Assembly: GCA_016764955.1 (NCBI GenBank)
Contig: JAESQZ010000101.1
Location: 1-13,926, forward strand
Direction of reading: 5' to 3'
DNA from: Deltaproteobacteria bacterium
GTDB taxonomy: Bacteria; Myxococcota; UBA727; JABDBI01
Length of the DNA stretch: 13,926 nt
In this document: piece by piece, positions 1-6,931 of the stretch
How the letters are laid out: the number at the start of each line of letters is the position of its first letter
How positions within the stretch are numbered: position 1 is the first letter of the stretch
Translations under genes and position numbers: made by a program
Notes under the pieces: model-generated
The model's input: the letters and a program-made list of their open reading frames with translations, nothing else
The model's database searches: none
Told to the model about the DNA's origin: nothing

Positions 1-1
1 C

Positions 2-1357
2 GCTATTGGCGTACTACTGTCCCAGAGTCGCTGGGGTATTGTCTCGTTCGTATTTTGCCTGCTTTTTTTGTTCCCAGCCAAACGAATTGCCTTAGCAATT
101 CTCGCATCTGCAGGTCTTTTATGCGCCAGTCTAATCACGACAGACTTAAGCACCTTGTTGGATTCTAATACCTATTGGGCCAAAATCGAGCTTCTTCAAA
201 ACTTCCCTGCTCTTTTTAGCAAACATTGGATTAGTGGAATCGGAGCTGGCTCTTTGGCACTCGAATATCATCAAACTATTCAGCCAAACTTCGAGGCTAT
301 CTCGCTATTTAGCACACAGTATATCGTCACACATTTCGAAAACTTAACCCTTCAAACCTTTTTGGATCACGGACTTTTTAAGGGGCTAATTATTGCAGGC
401 TTAGCGCTATGGGCTCTCGCCAAAGTTCTTAAAAATTCCCGGCCATTGGCTGTGATTTTGTTATTTGTTTGGCTTGCTGATGCTTCAGACTTTTCTTTTG
501 AGTCTGGAGCAATGCTTTTTCTGTGCTCACTAACACTCGCGTTAGTTCCAAACCAATCAAGTTGGCAGTTCAACGTGGCTAGGCTAAGCAAGCAGTGGGC
601 ATTAGTCTGCATCCTGGGTTTAGCCTTTTGCCCTACTTGGCTGCTAGCTGGCCCAAACTACTTAAACCCTAGGCATAGTTATGCTCAGGCCATATTAGCC
701 TATCGAAATGGAGATTGGGATAAAATCGAGCCCTGGATCCAATACACGCTGCACCGAAGACCCGTTCACTATAATTCTCATCTTACGCTAGCAAGAGCTT
801 ATCGAGATATCACTGGCTACCAACTTGCCATTGCTTCTAACCCAGGAGCATTCAAAACACTCTTGGAAGAAAGCAAAAATCCCAAAATCATTCCTATCGA
901 AACAAAAGCAGCTTTAGAAATATTAATTAAATGGCACATCAAGCATAAAGAGCCCAGCATGGCCCTAAGTGCCTTAATTAAGCTTCTCAACGGGCGTTCT
1001 CCCAAGGGCAAAGAAGCCATTTGGTTGGCTGAAATTCGAACGTTTCAACAAGGCATCAAAAAAACTCTTATTGAAAGCAATGATTGGCATTTAGAACTTC
1101 AAGACCCATGCCCCTTTGTTCGATGGCGCATGCATCACTTGAGATATTCATTAGGAGCGAAAGAGGCTCTAAGCGAGCTTGAACAAACCCGTGACTGCCT
1201 CTTAAACCCAGAGCTATTAAGAGCGGATCTCCTAATCGGTATGGGTGAATATGCCCGCGCCATGCAAATCATCCGAGGGATTTGGCGGGCAAACCCAAGC
1301 GATGCTTCTATCCGATCAAGATATCTAAGTTTGGAAAAAGCTCTTACGCCTAAGTAG
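2..1357 (+). CDS. O-antigen ligase/polymerase-like membrane protein with TPR-like tail (5' partial)
   Basis: The frame is open from base 2 and the true start lies before the window; a TTG at 68 is not a convincing start because coding continues upstream (…GVLLSQSRWGIVSF…). The LLSQSRWG stretch followed by a hydrophobic segment resembles the conserved SRGG region of the Wzy_C family (O-antigen ligases, polymerases and pilin oligosaccharyltransferases). A later stretch, ISGIGAGSL and then FENLTLQTFLDHGL before another membrane segment, matches the periplasmic-loop pattern of that family (GxGxG … HN..LQ…G). Further hydrophobic segments follow, then about 220 soluble residues with helical TPR-like repeats (for example YAQAILAYRNGDWDKIEPW and ADLLIGMGEYARAMQII). 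These proteins move lipid-linked glycans to lipid A core or to protein acceptors at the periplasmic face of the inner membrane. The gene ends 73 bp before a prepilin operon, so a pilin-glycosylating role is possible but is inference. Confidence 0.75.
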   Translation, partial: AIGVLLSQSRWGIVSFVFCLLFLFPAKRIALAILASAGLLCASLITTDLSTLLDSNTYWAKIELLQNFPALFSKHWISGIGAGSLALEYHQTIQPNFEAISLFSTQYIVTHFENLTLQTFLDHGLFKGLIIAGLALWALAKVLKNSRPLAVILLFVWLADASDFSFESGAMLFLCSLTLALVPNQSSWQFNVARLSKQWALVCILGLAFCPTWLLAGPNYLNPRHSYAQAILAYRNGDWDKIEPWIQYTLHRRPVHYNSHLTLARAYRDITGYQLAIASNPGAFKTLLEESKNPKIIPIETKAALEILIKWHIKHKEPSMALSALIKLLNGRSPKGKEAIWLAEIRTFQQGIKKTLIESNDWHLELQDPCPFVRWRMHHLRYSLGAKEALSELEQTRDCLLNPELLRADLLIGMGEYARAMQIIRGIWRANPSDASIRSRYLSLEKALTPK

Positions 1358-1410
1358 CTAAAATAGCATTCGAGTTGATTTAGTCTCCCTAGGTATCTTA
1401 AAATATGACA

Positions 1411-1419
1411 AGGAGGGGG
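1411..1419 (+). promoter_or_regulatory. Shine-Dalgarno sequence for the first prepilin
   Basis: AGGAGGGGG lies 11 nt before TTG 1431 and 17 nt before ATG 1437. It is the only strong ribosome-binding site in the pilin operon; the downstream genes appear to depend on stop-start coupling. Confidence 0.5.
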
Positions 1420-1430
1420 CTCGTCCCAAG

Positions 1431-1886
1431 TTGTATATGACAAACAAAGGGTTTACACTGATTGAGCTAGTTTTAGTAATCGCGATTTTGGGAGTGTTGG
1501 CCGTCGCAGCTCTACCAAATCTTTTTAGCGTGTCCCTTGCTTCTGCACGTACAAATGCAATGAACGCAACTGTAGGAGCAGTGCAAACTGGTATTACCAT
1601 GTATGGTGCTAACCAGATCGCTGCTGGTAGTGCGCTTTCATACCCAGCAGACTTAGATGGTATTACCGGAACATCTGGCGGTGTACTAGCTGCTGGAATC
1701 ACCCCGCTTTTCACGAGTGTTACCCATCATGGTATTAGCGGGCACTGGTTCAAGCTGGCTGATGGAAGCGGTACAAAACGATATGCTTTTGACACAGACG
1801 GAAACGGAACTTATGCCAGCGGCAGTGATATTTGCTTCCAATATACTGTTGCCACTGGAACATATCTTCAATTTACCTGTCCATGA
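1431..1886 (+). CDS. Type IV/MSHA-like prepilin, first gene of the pilin operon
   Basis: A short leader ending in NKG is followed by the class III prepilin motif FTLIELVLVIAILGVLAVAALP: cleavage would fall between G and F, and Glu is present at mature position 5. About 150 residues fits a major pilin or GspG/MshA-like pilin. The C-terminal part holds an acidic DTDGNG loop, resembling calcium-binding loops of GspG-like pseudopilins, and two cysteines (DICFQY…FTCP) spaced like a C-terminal disulfide loop. The start is either TTG 1431 or ATG 1437 (MTNKG^F). The purine-rich AGGAGGGGG at 1411-1419 lies 11 nt from the TTG and 17 nt from the ATG, so the TTG was chosen, with doubt. The gene overlaps the next one by ATGA. 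The order of the five prepilins fits the MSHA set, which makes this the MshA/MshB-like member. No assembly ATPase is in the window. Confidence 0.85.
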   Translation: MYMTNKGFTLIELVLVIAILGVLAVAALPNLFSVSLASARTNAMNATVGAVQTGITMYGANQIAAGSALSYPADLDGITGTSGGVLAAGITPLFTSVTHHGISGHWFKLADGSGTKRYAFDTDGNGTYASGSDICFQYTVATGTYLQFTCP

Positions 1887-2416
1887 TGCAAAAATTGTCA
1901 TGCCAGCGAAGGCTGGCATCCAGTCCAAAGTTTAGACATATTCTGGATACCAGCCTTCGCTGGTATGACAAAAAAGGCTTCAGCCTAGTCGAAGTTGTCA
2001 TGGTGCTTGGGATCCTTGGGGTCTTAAGCATTTCAGCTATCGTCTATGCCCCCTCCTTAGACCGAACCCGCCTCGAAGTAGCCGCTCGCCAAGCCCTCTC
2101 TGATATTGAATTTGCCAAACAAAATGCCTCTATTACAGGCGTTACTTCAGGTGTCCAGTTTGTGAGTGGTGGCAATTACACAGTCTATCAAGGCAGCACT
2201 GCCATGCCTCTTACAGATCCTGCCAGCAAAACTGACTTAATCGTCAATGTTTCAACCAAATACCCAAACGTATCTCTCAGCAATAATCTAACTGTTGAGT
2301 TCAACTCATTAGGAGCACCAACAACGGGCGGTGGTAGCAGCGTCACTCTGACAAGCGGTGCTGAAACACGTACGATCACCATTACAGCCAATACTGGCAA
2401 GCTGGTGCTACAATGA
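1883..2416 (+). CDS. GspH/MshC-like minor prepilin with a palindrome-encoded leader
   Basis: The start ATG 1883 shares ATGA with the stop of the preceding prepilin, the same coupling used twice more in this operon. The reading frame gives an unusually long 32-residue leader ending in YDKKG, then FSLVEVVMVLGILGVLS with Glu at mature position 5. After the N-terminal helix, ARQALSDIEFAKQNASITG and a late VEFNSLGAP…ITITANTGKL match the GspH/FimT/MshC pattern of a helix spine followed by a beta-rich domain ending in a Gly-rich strand pair. Nearly the whole leader is encoded by a 77-bp double palindrome at 1895-1971. Prepilin peptidase would remove it, so the mature pilin should be unchanged. An out-of-frame ATG at 1965 also lies close to the cleavage site (see findings). 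Likely role: minor pilin of an MSHA-like pilus, in the inner membrane before assembly. Confidence 0.82.
   Translation: MMQKLSCQRRLASSPKFRHILDTSLRWYDKKGFSLVEVVMVLGILGVLSISAIVYAPSLDRTRLEVAARQALSDIEFAKQNASITGVTSGVQFVSGGNYTVYQGSTAMPLTDPASKTDLIVNVSTKYPNVSLSNNLTVEFNSLGAPTTGGGSSVTLTSGAETRTITITANTGKLVLQ
1895..1971. repeat. Palindromic element 1 (in-gene, prepilin leader)
   Basis: Two 29-bp arms at 1895-1923 and 1943-1971 are inverted copies with 27 of 29 positions matching. Each arm is itself a hairpin (ATGCCAGC-GAAG-GCTGGCAT in the left arm). A 19-bp spacer separates them. The ends are TTGTCAT…ATCCAG and CTGGAT…ATGACAA. The element lies wholly inside the second prepilin gene, begins 12 nt after its start codon, and carries no stop in the gene's frame. 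Confidence 0.9.
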
Positions 2417-2835
2417 GGGGATTTTCCCTCATAGAATCTGTCTTAAGCATGACGATTATTGCAGCCGGCTTTATTGGTATTGTGACAGCTTTTCAAGGCA
2501 GCGCCCAAAGCTCGTTACTGGCAGACCAAACTATCACAGCGACCTATCTGGCCTCTGGAACGCTTGACCGAATTTTCGCACGCCGAGACACTAATGGCTA
2601 CACCACCACCGTGGCTTACATCAACGCCGAAAACTATGATCAAAATCCAGTGTCTGGCTTTTCCAACTATGTTCTAACCGCTACAGCATTAGAAGTTGAT
2701 CCTGATGCAGATGCTGGAAACGATGATTTCTTAGATAGCAGCCCCAGCTCCGGATATGCACGGGTGACAGTCTCAATTAGTTGGGACAGTGGCGCAAGAA
2801 GCATATCACTGGCCAGTTTGATTACGGATTATTAG
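2413..2835 (+). CDS. PilV/MshD-like minor prepilin
   Basis: A three-residue leader MRG precedes FSLIESVLSMTIIAAGFIGIVTAFQ. The FSLIES…AAGFIGI pattern is typical of the PilV/GspI/MshD group, and Glu is at mature position 5. The 140-residue protein continues with QTITATYLASGTLDRIFARRD, a long helix, and then a short beta-rich domain with an acidic stretch (DPDADAGNDD). The start overlaps the preceding stop by ATGA, which supports this start without a separate ribosome-binding site. It would be a minor pilin in the initiating tip complex. In contrast with the genes on either side, its leader is minimal and has no repeat insertion. Confidence 0.82.
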   Translation: MRGFSLIESVLSMTIIAAGFIGIVTAFQGSAQSSLLADQTITATYLASGTLDRIFARRDTNGYTTTVAYINAENYDQNPVSGFSNYVLTATALEVDPDADAGNDDFLDSSPSSGYARVTVSISWDSGARSISLASLITDY

Positions 2836-2837
2836 AA

Positions 2838-3419
2838 ATGAACATTAATTTTGTCATGCCAGCAGAGGCTGGCATCCAGAAAAGGCCGCCAGATAAAGTG
2901 GATGCCACCCTTCGCTGGCATGACAGTGCTGGCTCAAAGGGTTTTTCAACGATAGAACTTGTCTTAACCATTGGGATATTGGGACTTTTGGCGCTCACTT
3001 TAGCGCCTGGCATGGATTCGGCCGTTGATAGCTATAATCTTTTTGCCACACGACGCCAAAGCATTACTGATATTCGGGCTGGACTCGAACGCATGTCACG
3101 CGAAATTCGCCAACTTCCATCCACATCAGAAATTAATATTAAGACTTCTAATCGTTTTAAGTTTGGGCTCCCAGTAGGCACCGATATTGATTACCAGCTG
3201 AGCGGAAACAATATCACCCGTAATTCAGATATTCTGATGTCTGGCATTAGCACATTAAGCTTTGGTTATTTTGACGGAAACGAAACATCAGTCGGAAATG
3301 CGGCAAGCTTTAGATATGTTCAAATTGAAATCACAACGACTGCCGGCGTCTCTTTCCGAGCACAAGTAGCATTGATTAACGCGAGCGGAAGCTATTACAC
3401 AGGATTCACACAGTCATGA
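2838..3419 (+). CDS. PilW/GspJ/MshO-like minor prepilin with a palindrome-encoded leader
   Basis: The start was placed at ATG 2838, two bases after the stop of the previous prepilin; the frame is open further upstream to 2781 but that stretch overlaps the preceding gene. The leader is 35 residues, ending in GSKG, then FSTIELVLTIGILGLLALTLAP with Glu at mature position 5. ATRRQSITDIRAGLERMSREIRQLP matches the PilW/GspJ/MshO pattern of a long helix with a conserved R-E-[IL]-R. The rest is beta-rich. Most of the leader (VMPAEAGIQKRP…DATLRWHDS) is the translation of a palindromic element at 2851-2925, a second and separate case of the arrangement in the GspH-like gene. ATG 2856 inside the element is an alternative start. 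The gene overlaps the next by ATGA. Confidence 0.82.
   Translation: MNINFVMPAEAGIQKRPPDKVDATLRWHDSAGSKGFSTIELVLTIGILGLLALTLAPGMDSAVDSYNLFATRRQSITDIRAGLERMSREIRQLPSTSEINIKTSNRFKFGLPVGTDIDYQLSGNNITRNSDILMSGISTLSFGYFDGNETSVGNAASFRYVQIEITTTAGVSFRAQVALINASGSYYTGFTQS
2851..2925. repeat. Palindromic element 2 (in-gene, prepilin leader)
   Basis: Arms at 2851-2879 and 2899-2925 are inverted copies (left TTGTCATGCCAGCAGAGG…; right arm reverse complement TGTCATGCCAGCGAAGGG…) around a 19-bp spacer. Same ends and similar length as element 1, but the left arm is read in a different frame (VMPAEAGIQ rather than LSCQRRLASS). The right arm is read in the same frame in both genes ([DT]xLRW[YH]D). Confidence 0.9.
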
Positions 3420-4123
3420 AAGGTTTCTCTGTACTTGGAGCCATTATGGCAGTCGCTGTTGCAGGTGTTCTAGCACTTACAATACCCGTCATGGTTGGAC
3501 AAAACCAAGATTTACGCACCACGCATCTTCAATCTATGCAAGCCTTTTACTCAGATCGCGCTGGTCTCGAATTTGCTCAAAGACAAATCCGCCAAGGAGG
3601 TAACCCAGAAACCATACCAGCCCGAAGTTTTGCAGGCGCTGCTTGGTCCTTTATGCGTGCCAGCAGTCAAGTCCAATCATCCACGACCATCGGAAGCGCT
3701 GCTACCACACTCCTAATGACAGATCCAAACTCTCCTGGCTCGGGGGATGAAGCTGACTATCTTAGCGTAGATATCAGCAGTGCCTCTATATCGGCAGGAA
3801 AAGATCTTAAAAACGTCACGCTTCAAAAGAATGCTGAAACACCTTCCAGTATCACCATCTCCTCCATGCAAATTAGTTGGACAGGTAGCTCGGGCTCAGG
3901 TGTTACACAAATTCGAATCGGCAACACTAATTACTATTCTGGCAATGCCAGCGCTGGCCCCTCTGGAACAACATTTACATTAAGCCCATCCTATACCCTA
4001 TCAGACACCTCAGTTTATAATATCTCTCGTATACGTTGGGATAGCATTTCGACGCCAACGACTATTACAATCAAATTCAACTTGTCTGACGCAAGCAGTA
4101 AAACGGTGAACATTGTACTTTGA
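3416..4123 (+). CDS. PilX/GspK/MshP-like tip prepilin lacking Glu5
   Basis: The leader is only MKG, followed by FSVLGAIMAVAVAGVLALTIPVMVG. Mature position 5 is Gly rather than Glu, the feature of GspK-type pseudopilins that cap the tip of the filament. The next segment, LQSMQAFYSDRAGLEFAQRQIRQGG, matches the PilX/MshP pattern of an aromatic-rich turn and then [AS]xRAGxExA. The remaining roughly 170 residues are rich in Ser, Thr, Gly and Asn and look beta-stranded, like an exposed tip or adhesive domain. The start overlaps the preceding stop by ATGA. It is the last gene of the operon, ending 3 bp before the convergent acyltransferase stop. Family assignment rests on position and the short N-terminal motifs; the large C-terminal domain I do not recognise. 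Confidence 0.75.
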   Translation: MKGFSVLGAIMAVAVAGVLALTIPVMVGQNQDLRTTHLQSMQAFYSDRAGLEFAQRQIRQGGNPETIPARSFAGAAWSFMRASSQVQSSTTIGSAATTLLMTDPNSPGSGDEADYLSVDISSASISAGKDLKNVTLQKNAETPSSITISSMQISWTGSSGSGVTQIRIGNTNYYSGNASAGPSGTTFTLSPSYTLSDTSVYNISRIRWDSISTPTTITIKFNLSDASSKTVNIVL

Positions 4124-4126
4124 ACG

Positions 4127-4930
4127 CTAAAAAAACACCCCCTTTCGCATCTTGAGACCCCGATCCAGCATCTTTTGGATTTGATTCTTGGTCTGATCAA
4201 CATACGAATCCACTATTGATTCATCTTCGCGCCCAGTGCCATGAAACCACATCGGCTTGCCAATATGTATATGGTATCTAACTGGCAGTGGGAACGGCAG
4301 AATTTGTGGAAACACAATAGGAAATCCAGTTGGCGCACCCAACCACTTACCCAAACGCGATAACTTTGCGATAGCAGGCGCTTGATCTTCGGCACCCACC
4401 AATGCCACTGGCAATATCGGCGCTTTCATTTTGAGAGCCAATCTCGCAAAACCATGACCAAAGTCTGTGAGCTGATATCGGTCTTTATAAAGCTTTGAGA
4501 TACCCCGAACGCCTTCCGGAAATACCATCACAGCTTCTTCACGGCGCAGTAGCTCCTCGCAAGCACTCGGCTCCCCAACCACGGTTCCGCCTCGAGCAAA
4601 GAGCGTGTTAACAAATGGTAGCTCTGCACTCCAACGCTCCGCCATCCCTCGAAGAAGCCTAGGCTTTTGGAGTTCTAGCATAAAAGCCATCCCAATCATT
4701 AGGCCATCAAAAGGCAATTGGCCGGAATGATTGGCAACCACAATCACACGACCCTCTGGAATATTCGAGATACCATAGGTTTTACAGCGAAAGTAACTTT
4801 TATAGAGCCAATGAAAAATTGGCATAAGCGGCTTCACGCTCTGAGGATCACAACCAAAGGGATCGACATGAAATGAATTAAGATTCTGCTGCGACAAAGC
4901 CTGCGTGCGTTGCTCTAATTTTGGGCTCAT
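4127..4930 (-). CDS. PlsC/DGAT-like acyltransferase family protein
   Basis: The 267-residue product carries the glycerolipid acyltransferase landmarks: VIVVANHSGQLPFDG (His68, Asp75), an ARGG stretch (residues 112-115), FPEGVRG (137-143) and APILPVALVGAEDQ. Histidine to aspartate spacing is six residues rather than the usual four of HX4D, as in the MGAT/DGAT2-like branch. Such enzymes transfer acyl chains to a glycerolipid or another hydroxyl at the cytoplasmic face of the membrane; the acceptor is not predictable here. The frame is open to a TTG at 4948, but ATG 4930 gives a natural start (MSPKLEQ). No clear ribosome-binding site precedes either. It diverges from the REP-transposase-like gene with only 33 bp between starts, and meets the pilin operon tail-to-tail with 3 bp between stops, leaving no room for a separate terminator. 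Confidence 0.8.
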   Translation of the reverse strand: MSPKLEQRTQALSQQNLNSFHVDPFGCDPQSVKPLMPIFHWLYKSYFRCKTYGISNIPEGRVIVVANHSGQLPFDGLMIGMAFMLELQKPRLLRGMAERWSAELPFVNTLFARGGTVVGEPSACEELLRREEAVMVFPEGVRGISKLYKDRYQLTDFGHGFARLALKMKAPILPVALVGAEDQAPAIAKLSRLGKWLGAPTGFPIVFPQILPFPLPVRYHIHIGKPMWFHGTGREDESIVDSYVDQTKNQIQKMLDRGLKMRKGVFF

Positions 4931-4963
4931 AACTGTTATTTCAACCAACGAAAGGTTTTGTCT

Positions 4964-5845
4964 GTGCCAAGATGCGCTCGAGTCTCTACACTAGGTCAGC
5001 CTCATCTTATATCAGCCAGAGCCAACACGGGTTCAAAGCTATTTTACAATGACGATGACTACGAATCCTATCTAGAACATTTGATAGATCTAGCCTCTCA
5101 AGAAATTATTAACCTCTACGGTTTCTGCCTCCATCCTAAAGAGCTTAGGCTCTTGTTAACACCTAAGCATTTTTCTATTTCTCGCGTCATGCAACGCCTT
5201 AATGGAAGTCATACACGACGGATCAACCAACGTCGTAGCAGAAGAGGAGCATTATTTAATGGGCGTTTTGAATCAAAACTTCTTGAAGAGGATCAAGTTA
5301 TTGAAATCTTAAGAAACATTCATCTATGGCCTGTTCGAAAAGGCCTTTCTAGAAGGCCGGAAAGCTACTCTTGGAGTTCTCATAGAGCCTACTTAGGACT
5401 TGAAAATGATTGGGAGGAGGCTCTATCCAGTCATGCAATATTCGAATATTTTTCAGACTCACTGAATGTTTCACGCAAAGCTTTTGCGCGCTATATTGAA
5501 TCCGCAGCACTTGAAAGTGAAGTGCCAACTCTAGGCATGCTCGAAACGTCAGCACCCAACAAATCTAAGTTCAAAAGGCGCCTGTCACTATCTGCATTAG
5601 CCAAGCGAATTGGTCTACTGCTCAATATTGAAGCTAAATTACTCTCAAGCAATTCAAGACGACAAGAGCTTGTCATGGGAAGAAGGCTTTTTGCTACGAC
5701 GGCCGTAAAAAATGCAGGTTGGAGCATCACAGGTGTCGCTTATTTCTTAAACCGTGATAAAGCTCAAGTAAGTCGCCTGGTATCACAAGGTATCGAATTG
5801 TTCACAAAAAATGAATCATTTCGTGTATTAATAAACTCAATATGA
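4964..5845 (+). CDS. REP-associated Y1 transposase-like protein with DnaA-type C-terminus, catalytic residues lost
   Basis: The N-terminal half aligns by eye along the whole TnpA_REP (RAYT) pattern: MPRCAR start, ISARANTGSKLFYNDDD, VMQRLNGSHTRRIN, LFNGRFESKLLEED, RNIHLWPVRKGL, YSWSSHRAYLG. The active site is gone. The usual NHVHLL (HUH) is KELRLL at residues 59-64, with Glu60 and Arg62 in place of both histidines. The tyrosine of the usual YIHxNPVR is Asn118. Residues of about 200-293 resemble the DnaA C-terminal DNA-binding region (RRLFATTAVKNAGWSITGVAYFLNRDKAQVSRLV). GTG 4964 was chosen over TTG 4958 because it gives the family's MPR start and has GAAAGG 8 nt upstream. The gene runs into alr by ATGA. 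Retained DNA-binding parts, lost catalysis and coupling to a housekeeping gene suggest a domesticated regulator; that role is inference. Confidence 0.85.
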   Translation: MPRCARVSTLGQPHLISARANTGSKLFYNDDDYESYLEHLIDLASQEIINLYGFCLHPKELRLLLTPKHFSISRVMQRLNGSHTRRINQRRSRRGALFNGRFESKLLEEDQVIEILRNIHLWPVRKGLSRRPESYSWSSHRAYLGLENDWEEALSSHAIFEYFSDSLNVSRKAFARYIESAALESEVPTLGMLETSAPNKSKFKRRLSLSALAKRIGLLLNIEAKLLSSNSRRQELVMGRRLFATTAVKNAGWSITGVAYFLNRDKAQVSRLVSQGIELFTKNESFRVLINSI

Positions 5846-6930
5846 AGGCATTTGTTAACCTAAAAGCCCTTTTAAGTAATTTAGAACGAGTCAAGAATCT
5901 TGCAAAGGGCTTTCAAACTGTATGCATGATCAAGGCTAATGCCTATGGGCATGGCGCCATCAAAATCGCTCAAACCTTGGAAGCAAACGGCGTTAATCTA
6001 TTCGGCGTCGCAACCATAAACTCTGCTGAAGCGCTTAGGCAAGCTGGAATTAAAAGCCGGATTTTACTCATGGCAGGCGCCGGCCTTGCTCTACCTGAGC
6101 AAGCCAATCGAGCTATCAATGCTAACCTAACCCCGCTTGTTTCTTCACTAAAAGAATTCGAGGCACTTTGTCAGCTTAATAAATCTATAAAAATTCATAT
6201 TGACATCGACACTGGTCTTTCAAGAGGCGGCTTCCTGCTGTCTCAAATCGAAAAATTAATTACTGCCTGGAAGTCTCGTGAACATAGTCTTGAGCTAGAA
6301 GGCATCTGCACACATTTTTCAGATCCAACGAACCCTGACGCCCAAGCAACTCAAGATCAAATTAGTTCTTTTCTGAAGGCCGTCGGGCAATTTGCTGAAG
6401 CTGATTTAAAGCCAAAAGTGATACATACCACCAACAGTAAGGCACTCGTCAATCATCTCCTGCCAACATTACCTGGTATCGAAACATGGATTCGGCCAGG
6501 CATCGCTTTATACGGAGCGCTTTCTGGATTTGAACCAATCATGTCGCTAAAAGCGCCAATTACACTGCTCAAAGAAATCCCAGCAGGTACAGGTGTCGGC
6601 TACTTCCAAACTTGGATAGCTTCTCGAGACACCAAGCTTGCAATTATTAGAGCTGGCTATGGCGATGGTTACCCTGGAATTCTATCTAATAAAGCTCATG
6701 TTCTTGCACATGGAAAAAAAACCCCTATAGTAGGCAGAATCTCCATGGACTTAACCATGCTCGACGTAACAGATATCGAATGCCAAGTCGGCGACTGGGT
6801 CACCCTGTTGGGCCGAGAAGGCTCAGAAGAAATCCGAGCTGAAGACCTAGCCAAGCTTATGCAGGCAACACCAAATGAGCTCTTAACTGGGATTACAAGC
6901 CAAGTGGAGCGGGTTTATGTTGACAAGTAA
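5842..6930 (+). CDS. alr: Alanine racemase
   Basis: This is a PLP enzyme that interconverts L- and D-alanine in the cytoplasm, feeding D-Ala-D-Ala for peptidoglycan. At 362 residues it has full family length. The PLP-binding lysine lies in VCMIKANAYGHG (Lys31). The barrel motif HIDIDTGLSRGG, the phosphate-binding WIRPGIALYG, the catalytic-tyrosine stretch RAGYGDGYPG (Tyr273) and the C-terminal VGRISMDLTMLDVT are all present. The start ATG 5842 overlaps the stop of the REP-transposase-like gene (ATGA) and has no strong ribosome-binding site, so translation is probably coupled to that gene. It ends before a palindromic element and faces hslU tail-to-tail. Confidence 0.96.
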   Translation: MKAFVNLKALLSNLERVKNLAKGFQTVCMIKANAYGHGAIKIAQTLEANGVNLFGVATINSAEALRQAGIKSRILLMAGAGLALPEQANRAINANLTPLVSSLKEFEALCQLNKSIKIHIDIDTGLSRGGFLLSQIEKLITAWKSREHSLELEGICTHFSDPTNPDAQATQDQISSFLKAVGQFAEADLKPKVIHTTNSKALVNHLLPTLPGIETWIRPGIALYGALSGFEPIMSLKAPITLLKEIPAGTGVGYFQTWIASRDTKLAIIRAGYGDGYPGILSNKAHVLAHGKKTPIVGRISMDLTMLDVTDIECQVGDWVTLLGREGSEEIRAEDLAKLMQATPNELLTGITSQVERVYVDK

Positions 6931-6931
6931 T

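Noticed and set aside
1375..1404. TTGATT, 18 bp, TAAAAT before the first prepilin as a sigma-70 promoter.
   Set aside because: The start of transcription would fall at about 1411, inside the AGGAGGGGG ribosome-binding site, which would disable it. The pattern is also weak enough to arise by chance.
2781..2837. A longer PilW-like protein starting at ATG 2781.
   Set aside because: It would overlap the end of the PilV-like gene by 55 bases and add residues with no leader character. ATG 2838 directly after the stop fits the coupling seen elsewhere in the operon.
1895..2925. Elements 1 and 2 as a CRISPR array or as paired ends of one transposon.
   Set aside because: They are only two units nearly 900 bp apart with coding DNA between, no regular spacers and no cas genes. 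Each is a complete double palindrome, not a single terminal repeat, and no transposase lies between them.
3947..3958. GCCAGCGCTGGC palindrome inside the last prepilin, like the arm core of elements 1 and 2.
   Set aside because: It lacks the GTCAT and ATCCAG ends and a second arm; it encodes part of a low-complexity NASAGPSG stretch and is probably chance.
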